NCBI GenBank assembly: GCA_016946835.1
Contig: JACVTC010000039.1
Location: 1,114,001-1,174,000, forward strand
Source of the DNA: Neocallimastix lanati (nom. inval.)
Taxonomy: Eukaryota > Neocallimastigomycota > Neocallimastigomycetes > Neocallimastigales > Neocallimastigaceae
Reading direction: 5' to 3'
Length of the DNA: 60,000 nt
Part shown: piece by piece, positions 1 to 12,294 of the stretch
Layout of the letters: the number at the start of each line of letters is the position of its first letter
Position numbering within the stretch: the stretch's first letter is position 1
The notes under the pieces: model-generated
Databases searched by the model: none
Told to the model about the DNA's origin: nothing
The model's input: only the letters and a program-made list of their open reading frames with translations
Program-made: the position numbers and the translations under genes

Positions 1-1
1 T

Positions 2-403
2 AAGTATAGTCGTCAAATTTTTATGTCTTTATTTGATTTGAAGGTACATTCTAATATTGATGTGGAAACCATTTCTGAGGTATGGGAAACAATGCAAAAA
101 GAATACACTAGTATTGAAACTATTCCAAATACAGCTTTCCTTTGTAGCTGGTATCATCTTTCTATGGGTTATGATGCCGGTTACTATTCCTATCTTTGGT
201 CAGAAGTTTATAGTCATGATCTTTACACTAAATTTGCTGAGAGTACTCGTGGTGGTTGCCTCGATACTGATCTTGGTTATGATTATCGAAAGAAAATTTT
301 AGAGCCAGGAGCCAATGAAGATTTTGTTGTTTTAATGGAAAATTTCTTGGGTCGTCCTCCTAGTAATAAAGCCTTCTTAAAATATTTAAATATAAATCAA
401 TAA
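2..403 (+). CDS. M3-family metallopeptidase (thimet oligopeptidase/saccharolysin-like), C-terminal part
   Basis: The frame is open from base 2, before the first in-frame ATG at 23, and reads K-Y-S-R-Q-I-F-M-S-L-F-D-L, so this is the 3' part of a longer gene and not a short protein. The block GYDAGYYSYLWSEVYSHDLY followed by a GG..D..LG..YR..IL.PG pattern and a FLGRPPS..AFL ending is characteristic of the C-terminal helical domain of M3 zinc oligopeptidases. The His/Gly/Tyr-rich loop (HLSMGYDAGYY) is the family's substrate-contact loop. The HEXXH zinc motif would lie upstream, outside the window. In this family the enzyme degrades short peptides in the cytosol or an organelle. It ends in a TAA at 401-403. 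It is probably the last exon, or the last part of a long exon. Family assignment is strong; orthology within the family cannot be decided from the tail. Confidence 0.88.
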   Translation, partial: KYSRQIFMSLFDLKVHSNIDVETISEVWETMQKEYTSIETIPNTAFLCSWYHLSMGYDAGYYSYLWSEVYSHDLYTKFAESTRGGCLDTDLGYDYRKKILEPGANEDFVVLMENFLGRPPSNKAFLKYLNINQ

Positions 404-597
404 GAGAAAAAATGAAGTAACAATAAAAAAAAATAATAAACTGTTAAGAATTTATTTTAAATAAAGTATAAATAAAACAGAATAAATGAAATATAAAATA
501 AAAAAAAAATAAAATAAAATAAAGAAAAAAAAATATATATAAATAAAAAAAATAAAATTCTGGTGTAAAAGTAATCAAAAAAAATTTTAAAAAAAAA

Positions 598-636
<39 letters not shown>

Positions 637-1127
637 TTATATATAATTAAATAAATAAATTACATTTAGTAATTTAAAATATTTGAAAATTAGAAATGAC
701 ATAAAAATTTTTAGAATATTTTGTAAATATATTTTCATTATTTAATAATTACAATTTTATTATTTTATTATTTTTAAGGTCTAGTAAATAAATAAAATTT
801 TTTATTTAATATTTTAATTAAAAAAATATTTATATGAAAAGTTAAAATTGTAATATCTATCCTTTTTTTTTTTATTATTAAATAATTAGATTTCATTTTA
901 GATTTCAAATTTGATTTCATTTTTTTTTTTTTTTTAAAAAAAAATATAAATTATACTATTTATTAAAAATCCTTTTTCAAAAATAATATATAAATTTATA
1001 TATAATTTTTGAAACATCTTATATTTTTATTGTATATAACATTCTTTTTTGTTTATTATCGACATTATTATATAAATATTATAATTAAAATAAAAATAAA
1101 ATTAAAAAGAAAAAAAAATAAGAAAAA
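404..1127. other. A/T-rich spacer, 3' of the M3 peptidase and 5' of CSN6
   Basis: There is no coding signal on either strand. It holds A runs, an AAT microsatellite at about 598-636 and T runs near 870-935. It presumably contains the 3' UTR of the peptidase gene and the promoter of the next gene; no distinct motif stands out. Confidence 0.6.
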
Positions 1128-2642
1128 ATGATGGAAATCAGCGAAGTGGAAGAAAAATATGTCTTGGAAACCGAAAATTCATCCGGTCTTAATTTATCAT
1201 TGTAATAATTAAAAAAAAAAAAAAACGAAAATAAAAAACATTTATTTATTTATGGAAAAATAGATTGTTATAAAATTTATTAATATTTTATGTATATTCC
1301 ATTTTTATCTAAGCAAAAGATTTTAAATAAGAAATTAATAATCTTTTCTTTTTCAAAAATAAATAATATAAAATGAAATTAAGTAAAAATAAAGAAAGAA
1401 TTGAATTCACATCATATTAACAAAAAATATTAAATATACTGAATATGAACTTTTTTTTTTTTTATTTAAAATATATAATTTTACGGTTTATATATTTATA
1501 TATATTAATGACAATCATTAACAACAATGGTTATAAATAAAAATCATAATAGTCAAAATACATAGTAATTATTTCATTATTTTTTGAAAATGGACAGTCA
1601 ATCGAATTATGATGTTTTTTTTTTTTTATGAAAATTTATATATTTATATATAAAATAAAATATAAACCACAAAATATAATAATATATATATTTATTTAGT
1701 TCAGTCATTTTTAATTAAATAGTAATAAGATAATATATAAAATTTAATATATACTAAGATTTATATTTTATTTATTTATTTTTTTTAATTTTTAAATTAA
1801 ATTTTATTTAAAAAAATTCATATAAATATCCATATAAAATAATAAAATAACAAATAAATGAAAATAGACATCCTTTTGTCTTAATTAACATTTCAGATCA
1901 TTTTACTCGTGAAAAGTTCCAAAAGTCATCAGGAAATGGTAATTTATGAATTTTAATTTATATATTCAATAAAAACTATATAAAAGCTTTAAAAAAATAT
2001 TAATAATAATATTGAATATTAATCTGTTATATAATTTTTATTTTAATTTTATAATATTACATAAAAAAAAATAAAAATAAAAATAAAAATAAAAAAGTTA
2101 AAGTCATTGGTGCTCTTCTTGGTACTCAAAAGGGAAGAAGTATTGAAATATTTAGTTCTTTTGAAATTCCATTTATTCAAAATGACAATGATATCATTGT
2201 GGACGAACAGTTCTTCCTTGCTAAGCAAATTCAATGTATGAAATTTTAAAAATAAATATATATATATAAGCATATTTAATTTTTAATTTTTCATTTTTTT
2301 TATTATTATTTATTTATTTAAAAATATGATTTATATATTTGACCATTATCTAACAAGTTAAATATACATTCAATTTATGTTTTTTTTTTTTTTTTTTTCA
2401 ATAGATAAACAAGTTTTCCCAAATTATGAATTCTTAGGATGGTATTCTACTGGTCTTTACCCAACAAAATACGATATTATGTGTCAACAACAAGTAAATA
2501 ATAAATTATAATATTAATAAAATTTTTATTTATTTATTAATTTAATTATTTATTAAATATTATCCCTTTGTATTTATTATTTTATATGCATTTTTATTAT
2601 ATTACTATTTATTTTTATTATATATAATTAAATTAATATCAA

Positions 2643-2711
<69 letters not shown>

Positions 2712-4003
2712 TTAAATATAATTACGGAATTTATAGTTTTTAAAGCATAATGAAAGTTCAATATTTCTTCAATTAAATCCAAGTAAAATTGTTTCAAAAG
2801 ATTTACCAGTAACTATTTATGAATCTGTTATTGATGTAGTCAACGGTCAATCACAAATGTTATTTGTACAAAATAAATATCAAATTGTTTCAGGAGATGA
2901 AGAACGTATTGCTATTGATCACATAAATGTTGTAACTCAAACTGGTGATGCTAAACATACTTTATGTAAGTTTTTTTTTTCATTAATTTTTTTTTTTATT
3001 AAAGAATAATAAATAAATTATGGATATTTTTTTTTTTTTTTTTTTTTTTTTATAAACAAGTATTATGAATTAATAATATTAATAATATTATATGTATTTA
3101 TATATTAATATATTTTTATATATATCTATTAAATTTTATATATATATAGTATTAACTCAGCTTACAAATCAAAGAAATGCTATAAAAATGTTAACTGATA
3201 GAATAAAAGTTTTATATAAATATATAGAAGATGTTGAAGCAGGTAAATTTTTAAAATAAAAAATAAATATATATATATATATATATGTATCATATATTAT
3301 AAATTTATTGGAGATAATAAAATTTTGATCATCATTATTAACTTTAAATATTTCTAATTTTTGTAATATTTATAATAATAATAATAACAACAATAACAAC
3401 AATAACAACAATAACAATTAATAATTAATAATATCAAAAATTTCATTTTATTAAAAGGAAAAATACTACCAAATCATGAAATTTTAAGACAAATTGCTGG
3501 TATTTGTAATCGACTTCCAACAATTAGTAGTAAAGAATTTAAAAATGAATTTATGATTGTAAGTATATAATTTAATAGTATAATTGTATAATTAAATAGA
3601 AATGATAAATAAAATATATGTATATTTATTTAGTTTTATTTTTTATTTGTTTTATTTATATTTATTTTATTAACATCTATATTATACTTTTATTTTGATA
3701 TAATATAATTTTTTAAGGATTGTAATGATATTTTATTAATATCGTATTTATCTGCCCTTACTAAAGGAGCTAATAAAGTTAACAATGTAACTACATTTAT
3801 ACTTATTTTGACTTATTTGAATAATAATAATAATAATAATAATAATTGAAACAATATATATTATTGTTTGTTGTTAACAATTCTTTCTATTAACAATTTT
3901 AATTTTTTTTTTTTTTTTTTTTTTTTTTTATTTTACATCTTAGCTTATTGATAACTTTAATGGAATTAAAGCTGACAAAGCCAATAGAAAAGTTACTCAT
4001 TAA
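1128..4003 (+). CDS. CSN6: COP9 signalosome subunit 6 (MPN-domain protein)
   Basis: Nine exons can be joined in phase: 1128-1201, 1868-1938, 2098-2235, 2405-2493, 2737-2965, 3150-3242, 3458-3558, 3718-3786 and 3944-4003, giving 307 residues, about the usual CSN6 length. The N-terminus reads SLHPFVLINISDHFTRE, then VKVIGALLGTQKGR and IEIFSSFEIPF, the start of a CSN6-type MPN domain. GWYSTG occupies the place where catalytic JAMM subunits have the H-x-H zinc motif, so this is a non-catalytic MPN subunit, as expected for CSN6. The C-terminal helices (ILPNHEILRQIAGICNRLP, then DCNDILLISYLSALTKGANK) fit the dimer and helical-bundle region. The tail is short compared with animal CSN6. In the complex it would pair with CSN5 in cullin deneddylation. 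eIF3f is the main alternative but matches less well. Exon 1 (74 nt) and the first intron (666 bp) rest on protein continuity. Confidence 0.85.
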
Positions 4004-4099
4004 ATTCATTTTTCAAGCATTTAATGTGTATCATACAACATATCCCAAATTTATTTTCACTTTTTTTTTTTTTTTAAAAAAAAAAAAAAGAATAATAAA

Positions 4100-4130
<31 letters not shown>

Positions 4131-5007
4131 TATAATTAATATTGATAAAACTATACATTAATAATAATGAATAATAATAATAATATAAATATATATTTTG
4201 ATACTATGAAAATATATTAAGAGAATATCTAATTTTTATTACTATATTATAAATAAAATAAATAAATATATATATATATAAAAGGTATTTATAGTAATAT
4301 AATATAGTTATATAATTTTAGGATAAATAAATTTGTAATCTATTAATAGTTAATATACAAAATGAAAATAAAAATAAAAATAAAAAAGTAAATAAATGAA
4401 AAATAAATATGTACATCATTATAAAAAATAAAAATAAAAAATAGGATTTATATATTATGATAGTATAATTATTGTTATGTCGTAATAATTAATGTGATTT
4501 TTATAATTAAATAAATATGTTTAATTAAATATATAAAAAATATATTATAATAATTATTGATCTAATTTTTTTTTTTTTTAAGTAATTATATGTAATTAAA
4601 TAAATTGTACCACTCATTTATTTATAAAAATCTTTATAGTTAAATAGTAAATTATTTACATTTCAAATATATTTATAATATTTTTAATACTAATAAAATT
4701 TAATATAAATTTAATTAAAAATTTTGCAATATAATTTCGTTGTCAGTTCTACTTCGCATATATCCATTTAAATTATTTAAAATAAAATATATATATATAT
4801 ATATTTTATTTTTTATTTTTTTTATACTATTATATTTAATGAAAATTAGATTTTATTCTTTGAAATTAGATTTTATTTTATTTTATTTAAAAAAAACTAT
4901 AAAATATATTTTTTTAAAATTATAGTTTGAATTATACCCTACATTATATATATATATAATTTTTTTTTTTATTTTTTTTTCTTCAATTGAAATATTCATA
5001 TTACAAA
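4004..5007. other. A/T-rich spacer without a gene
   Basis: A, T and TA runs and short AAT repeats only. Short open frames here are low-complexity chance frames. It should hold the CSN6 3' UTR and the promoter of the next gene. Confidence 0.6.
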
Positions 5008-5301
5008 ATGTCAAGTGTAATTTTTTTTTTTTTTATTAAAATAAAATAATAAAATAAAGTTCAATAATATATCCAATAAAATATTTTTTTTATAAAAAAA
5101 AAAAAAAAGAAGTAAAAAACATTCATAAATTTAAAAATTTAATATAAAATAGATATTAATTTTTATTTTACAATTCTTTAATAATTTGAAAAATATTTTA
5201 TATAATAATAATAATAATAATAAAATAGAATGATACCATAGATATTGCTAAGGGAAAATTAATTATATATAATTTGGAAAGTATGTTCTACAAACTTTTG
5301 T

Positions 5302-5334
<33 letters not shown>

Positions 5335-5848
5335 TAATTAATTAATTAATTAATTAATTAATTATTATTGTTATTATTATTATTATTTGATAATATAAAA
5401 TAATAAAATATTAATAAATTTATATATAATAAAATAAAATGATTTCTTTTTTTTTTTATTCCACTTTATATTTCAATTTAAATTCAATATAATTAGAAAA
5501 TTTGGAAACACATAAAATAGATATTAAACAATTAGAAGGAATTTACATATATCAAGATAATACAATAAGTAATATTAAAGACGAAGTCATTAATAATGCC
5601 TTGAAATGTGAATTGAATTTCTTATCTGAACCATTTAATATTGAATATATAATGGAATGTCCTATAAATCAACTTCCGCTCTATTTATTATCCAATAAAA
5701 GATATAAAATGTAAAATATTTGTGTATAAAATTCAAAACAATAATTTTAATAATTATAACAATATATAAAACAATATAAAATTTCTATAAATATATAAAT
5801 ATATATATATTCCATATATTGAATTAACATACATAATTCAATGTAGAA

Positions 5849-5908
<60 letters not shown>

Positions 5909-7106
5909 CTATATATAATTCATGGAATTCTTTTCATATAAATTAAAAAAAAAAAAATAATGAAACGACAAATAAAAAATAAAAAATATTTTATTTTTTA
6001 GAACTATTGACCCACATTGTATTGATACCGTTGAGTGGTTTACAGAAAAATTTTGTATTCAAGAGGTAAAAAAAAAATAAAAAATAAAAAATAATATTAT
6101 TTTAGTATTATATCTAATATATATATATATATATATTAGATATAAAATATAAAATATAGTAAATAATTATATTCAGTATAAAAATTTATTTAAATTTAAA
6201 AGAAAAAAAAAAAAAAATAATAAAATAAAATAAAAATTAAAAATTATGTAAATAAATTAGTATTGAATTCAAATTCAAATATTTTTTATAATAATTATAA
6301 TACAATGGTTCTATTTATTTAACTTATATCATCTTAAATATATAATGAAATATAAAATTTTAGACCCTTACAAAAACAGAAAATTGTATCTTAGTAAAAA
6401 TTACTTCCGAAAATAATAAAATGCTGCTACCGCAACCACCAATTATTATGGCAATTCAAGGAGTACTTTGCTATGATACTAATAATGATAATGATAATGA
6501 TGATGCTAACAGTGATAATGACGATGAAAGGAATTCCATAAATAATAAAAAAAGGAAAAATAATAAGGATAAAGTTGTTCCAATAATAACAACTAAAATG
6601 CGATTAGAATTAATCCCTTTATATTCTTGTATGGAATTGGAAAATATAATTGATATTATTAATGAGTATAAGGACAATATAGCTAAAATGCAAATTTTGA
6701 CATCCCTGACAGAAGAGCAGATACGGATTTTTTCTCAACATATTTATTCACTTATTGCTAGCTTACAAATTATTCCTAATCATATTTTTGTAGAATTTTT
6801 TACTCGAACAATTCTTAATGTCACCTCAGAAGAGAAAAAATCAGGTCGTCCTGGTAGAAAAAATCGTAACAATACCAATATCAGTAGGAATAACAGTAGT
6901 AGTAAAAATAAATCATTAGAGGAATTGAAATTAGAAAAGGAAAGGAATTACTCTAAAGATTTACATATCGATAAGGAGCTCCTCTTTCAGGATATTTATA
7001 AAACACCTAAACAAAAAAAAAATTTAAGAAATTCAAATAAAAAAGGTAATTATTAGGATGATAATAGTTGAAATAATAATAATAATAATAATTAATAATA
7101 ATTAAT

Positions 7107-7138
<32 letters not shown>

Positions 7139-8053
7139 GAAATTTTTTAATAAATAATAATAATGAAATTATGATAGTAGTAGCAATAATAATAACAAAA
7201 ATAGTTATAATTATTATAATATTATCATTATTTATCATTATTATAATTTATAATTTTTTAAAAAAAAAAAAATAAATAAATTTTTTTTTTTTTTATTAAA
7301 TATTAGAATTTAATATCAATTTTTAATTATTATTTAATATATTAATATTATATATATCTATTAAATATTTATTTTCATACCGTTTTCATTTAAAATTTTA
7401 AATTTTAACATTATTATTTATTTATTTATTTTATTTTATTTTATTTGTAATATCAAACTAAAAAATGTTGATTAGAAGAACCATTCAATATATTTGATGA
7501 AAATGAGTAATATATTATATAATTTATATTATTTATAATAATCATTAAAAATAGAATCATTTTATTTTGGAAATTTGATTTTTATATTAACATTTTAATT
7601 AAACTTTTTTTTAAAAAAAAATAATAATAATTATGATAATGATAAAGTGAGAGCTATGAAATTCGTTATTTGATATTGAAAAAGTTACTTGAAACTTCAA
7701 GTAAAGAAATAATGGAAAAAAGAAGTATATATTATATTTATTAATTATATATAAAAAAAATAATTTTTTTTATATGTAAATAATTATAAAATTGTATATA
7801 TTAATGAAAATTAATAATAACCTTTTTTCTAAATATATATTATAATAATAGAAAAAGAAAAAGAGTTATCAGAGAAAAAAGATTCTTCCTCTTTTAATTT
7901 TGAGACTGGTGTTGTTAATAAAATTAAAAGAAACATAAAAGTATTTTTTTTTTTTTTCTTAATAATATTATTAAATATTTAAAGATATTAAATTATCATT
8001 TAATATAATAATATTATTATTATTATATTATTGCTCTTATTTTAATAACTATT

Positions 8054-8091
<38 letters not shown>

Positions 8092-8371
8092 CTTATATTA
8101 CTATTACTAATATTGTTATTTAATATATTTTAATTGTTATTATTCTTGTAATTAATATTAATATATATATATTTATATATTAATAGAGAAGTTCCAGTCC
8201 TGCACCTTCCGATTCTTCAACATTATCAACACTTTCTGTATTATCTTTACAACGAAAAATTAATGAAAAATCAAATTCATTATTATATTCTAATAAAAAG
8301 ACATTATTGGTTAAAAAGAAAAGTAAAAGTAAATCTAATGCTACTGCAGATAAAAATAAAATGGTAAATAG

Positions 8372-8420
<49 letters not shown>

Positions 8421-8813
8421 TATAATAAAATAATTAATTATTTTATTATATTTAATAATAATATTAAAAATAGAAATTATGGCATCTTACTAAAAAAGCG
8501 GTTGCAAATGCATTAAAAATTGATCCTACAGATGAAAACTTTAATACCACCAGAACTAAAGTTTATCGATCTTGTATATATGCATTGGTAAATATTAGTT
8601 TATATACATATATATAACATAATTTATATTATAACTATTTTAATTTATAATTATAATGTTAATTGTTTAAATATTTTTTATATCATATTTAAATTTTTTA
8701 ATTTTATTAATATATTTAATTTTTAGAGGGAAAAAATGAATAAGGAGGAAATATCTAATGAAAAATTAAAGCAAATTGTGGACTATCAAGTGAATCTCTT
8801 TAATATTATATAA
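5008..8813 (+). CDS. Diverged protein, candidate Sld7/MTBP-type replication-initiation factor
   Basis: Eleven exons join in phase: 5008-5016, 5229-5280, 5497-5710, 6002-6065, 6364-7045, 7476-7506, 7654-7724, 7852-7940, 8187-8363, 8474-8587 and 8727-8813, giving 529 residues. The N-terminal third carries MECPINQLPLYLLSNKRYK, whose LPLYL core resembles the N-terminal domain of fungal Sld7. The last two exons (KLWHLTKKAVANALKI, then VYRSCIYALREKM and EKLKQIVDYQVNLF) resemble the helical Sld7/MTBP C-terminal domain that mediates dimerisation. Between them lie an acidic Asn/Asp stretch, a GRPGRK AT-hook-like motif and a Lys/Ser-rich linker. Sld7 acts with Sld3 to load Cdc45 at replication origins. 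The similarity is recalled by eye and weak; it could be an unrelated lineage-specific nuclear protein. Exon 1 (only Met-Ser-Ser) is the least certain part. The gene structure is more secure than the function. Confidence 0.45.
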
Positions 8814-9003
8814 TATTTTATAATATATAATTCATAAATATATATATATATATATATATATCTATCATTTATAATTATTATATAATTATTTTTTATTTTT
8901 TTTTAAAAAAAAAATAAAAGTTATTTATAATCTCTTCAATATACACCTACATAAAATATTAAACTAAGTTGTTTATATGACTGTTCATCATTTATATGAG
9001 ATG

Positions 9004-9036
<33 letters not shown>

Positions 9037-9827
9037 ATTTTTATTTCAATAATGATGATTGTTATTTTTATTTATATAAAAAAAATTAGTAGTATACCAT
9101 TATTTTTAAAGAATAATGATAATAATAAAAAATAAATGAAATGAAAATAATTAAATAATTATTCTTTTTGTTAAAATTAATAATTTTTTGATAATTCTTT
9201 TGAAATTTTTTTAAAATTCATTTTATTCGTCGCTTATAAATAGATAATTAATTAATCTTTTTTTATTTTTTTTCTTTTTTATTTTAAATTAATCCAGTTT
9301 ATTTTAAAATTTGTACTACCTAATTTTTTTTTTTTATATATAAAGTACATATATTTAAAATATGTTTCATACTATCTATATAAATTTTCATGTAACATCA
9401 TTTTTATATAATTTTTTATTTTAATAATCTAGCCTATTAAAAACAATTTATTTTGCTAGCTTATTTAAAAAAATAAATAATAATAAAACTAAAATTTAAA
9501 AAATGAAATTATAAAAATATAAAATTAGAAATATTTGATTTAATTATACTTTAAAGTCATAATTGTTTAATTATTTTTATTTATAATATTTCAATATATT
9601 TCTTTAATTGAATATATATTATTTTTATTATTATTATTTTTTTTTTGTTTATGAATTTATTTTTACCTTTTATTCACAACTTTACACTATGTGATAGATA
9701 TATACGTATTTTAAATAAAAAGTAAAATGGATAATTACTTTTTTTTTTTTTTTTTTTTTAAGTTAAAATACGGATACATCTTAAAAATAATTAATTATAT
9801 ACTTTTTCTATTATTATTATTATCTTA

Positions 9828-9873
<46 letters not shown>

Positions 9874-9916
9874 TTTTTATTCATTAATTTATTATTATTA
9901 TTATTATTATTATTTT
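8814..9916. other. A/T-rich spacer between convergent genes
   Basis: This stretch separates the 3' ends of the Sld7-like gene (+) and the glutaredoxin gene (-). It contains a TA repeat near 8838-8862, an A run near 9003-9034 and long T runs near 9736-9760 and 9833-9870. No gene is visible. Confidence 0.6.
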
Positions 9917-10644
9917 TTATAGTTTACTTTGAATTATGAAAGGTTCAATTAGTGGAAGTAATTCACCTTTTTTATGTAATAATTGTAATTTATCATTACC
10001 ACCAATATGTTTTCCTTTAATAAATGTATTCGGAACAGTTTTTTGATGAGATATTTCATACAAACAATTTTGAACAGCATTTCCATTTTCTTGTAAATTA
10101 TAATAATAATATTACATTAATTTTAGATTATTAGTATTATTTTTTAAAAAAAAAAAATAAAAATAAAAATAAAAAAACATAATAATAATAACAATGATAA
10201 TAATTATAATAAACAACAATTAAAATAACATTGAAAATAGTAATAAATTTTATTATAGTTATAATTATAAATGAAAATAATAATAATAATAATAATTGAA
10301 TTAAAGTACTTATAGTATCAAGTTCTACAATCTTTATTGGACATTTTAATTTTTTAAACAACTTTTTTGTTTGGGCACAATATCTACAATGTAATAAATA
10401 TGAAAATAGTCAAACATTTAAAAACAAAAAAGTAATAAAAGAAAAATGGATAATTATATTATAGATATAATTTCATTTTGTTATAAAAAGAAAAATAGAA
10501 ATTTAATAATAATAATAAAAAATATATATATATATAATTAAAAAATAAAATTTCATATATATATATATACGGGCAATAAGTTTTACTAAATACAATAACA
10601 TTTTCGTTTTGTATTAAATTATTAACAAGTTTTTTAATTGACAT
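9917..10644 (-). CDS. Glutaredoxin, dithiol (CPYC) type
   Basis: Reading the minus strand, exons 10571-10644, 10310-10383 and 9917-10089 join in phase to a 106-residue protein, the normal size of a single-domain glutaredoxin. The active-site CPYC (Cys24, Cys27) follows NVIVFSKTY and is itself split by intron 1, which interrupts the Pro codon. The cis-Pro loop (KTVPNTFIKG) and the glutathione-binding KHIGGNDKLQ complete the family signature. It would reduce protein disulfides or glutathione mixed disulfides in the cytosol; there is no targeting extension. The start chosen is Met at 10644. The frame is open further upstream but only through a poly-Lys and hydrophobic stretch that looks non-coding. 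It is transcribed divergently from the phosphatase gene 1.65 kb away. Confidence 0.93.
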
Positions 10645-12294
10645 CTTTTTTCTTTTCTTTTTTTTTTTTTTTTTTATTTTTATTTTTTGTTTTAATATAT
10701 ATGAATATAAGAGTATAAATAAATAAGAAAAGGATACATATAATTTTTTAAACAAATTTATAAATATTATTATTATTTATAATTTTTACTTTTATTATTA
10801 ATAAAATTTATATTTATTATTTATTATGTATTATTTATTATGTATTATTTATTATTTAATTAATTATTTATTTTTTATTTAATTATTTATTATTTATTTA
10901 TTTATTTATCATTTATTATATATATGTAGTTATTAAAACTTGTTATACAAATTTTAATTTATGGAGATTATTACAAATATAAAAAAAGAAAAAAAAATTT
11001 TTATAAAAATTATTCTCCATTTTATAAATTATATATTTTTATGTAATATAAAATAATACAATGTTAAAATATTTCGAAAATAATTAAAACTACGAAGAAA
11101 AAAAAAAGCTTTATTCAAAATTTATTTAAACTTTTTATAAAACTATTCATATTATATCTATACTTTTTATAATTAAATTAAATTTAGACTTTATATTATT
11201 TTTTTCTTTAAATATGAATTAAATAATATAAAGTTATTTTTTTTTATTTTTTTAGGGTGCAAACGGAAGAAGGAAATAAATTGAATAATGACTTTCTATA
11301 TATATATATATAAATATTTCTTTACATGAATAATTTAATAATAATATAAAGTTATTTAAGAAATATAAAAATAGAAGTTTAAAAATTATATAAGATATTT
11401 AAAAATATAAATATTAATAAAAAATACAAGAAAAAAAAAATACAAGAAAAAAAAATAAAAAAAAAAAAAAAAAAAGCTATTACATTTAGTTATTAATATT
11501 AATATTTACAATTTATTCTTTTTTTAATTATTTGATCTTTTATATTTTAATAAAATTAAAATTTTTCCTATGATCCTTATATGAACTATTTTTTAAATTT
11601 CAAATGGATAATATTTAATATTTTTTGGTGATTGAATAATAATTGTAAAATAAATAATTTTATTGGTTAAATATATAAATTAAAATAGGTATGTATTTAT
11701 TAATGTAATGTAATGTAATCGTAGTTGGAATAATGTTTAAAATCATTTTATATATTATATCATTATTTTTATATTTTTTATATATACATATTTATATATT
11801 TTTTATATTTTTTTTATTTATTTAAAAATAATTAAGTATTTATTTATATTTTTTATTTTATTTTATTTATGATAAAAATTATAGATTTTATTACATTATA
11901 TTACAAAAATAAATTAACATTTAATTTATTAATATATATAGAATATATTGTTTATATATGTTTATAATATAATAATACATATAATCTAATTTTAATGAAA
12001 AAAAATCAAAAATAATAATAAATCTATTTTTTCTCTTTTTTTTTTTTTTTCTACTTTATCCCAATTAGTTATATCAATATATTATTAGCATCTTTTTTTT
12101 TTTAAAAAAAAAGAAAGGTAGATTGTTTTTATTAAAGTTATAAATATTCAATAAAAAGATATGAAGATATATGTTTATATATAATAAAAATTATTAAAAT
12201 TTAATTGAAATATAATTTATATTTGTATATATATTGTCTTTTATTTCTTTAAAATATAAAACAAAAAAATGAAATTAATTATATTTAATAGAAA
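10645..12294. other. Divergent promoter region, glutaredoxin / PDP-like phosphatase
   Basis: About 1.65 kb separates two divergent start codons. It is A/T runs and short repeats (for example TTATTTATTA tracts at 10790-10920). No coding exon is recognised. Both promoters should lie here; no specific element can be named. Confidence 0.55.

Noticed and set aside
1128-4003. Identification as eIF3f instead of CSN6
   Set aside because: The ISDHFTR and KVIGALLGTQKGR wording and the 307-residue size fit CSN6 better; eIF3f lacks the LHPFVLINISDHFTR start.
3948-4139. 63-residue plus-strand frame at the end of CSN6
   Set aside because: It overlaps the last CSN6 exon in another frame and runs into poly-Lys/Ile simple sequence.
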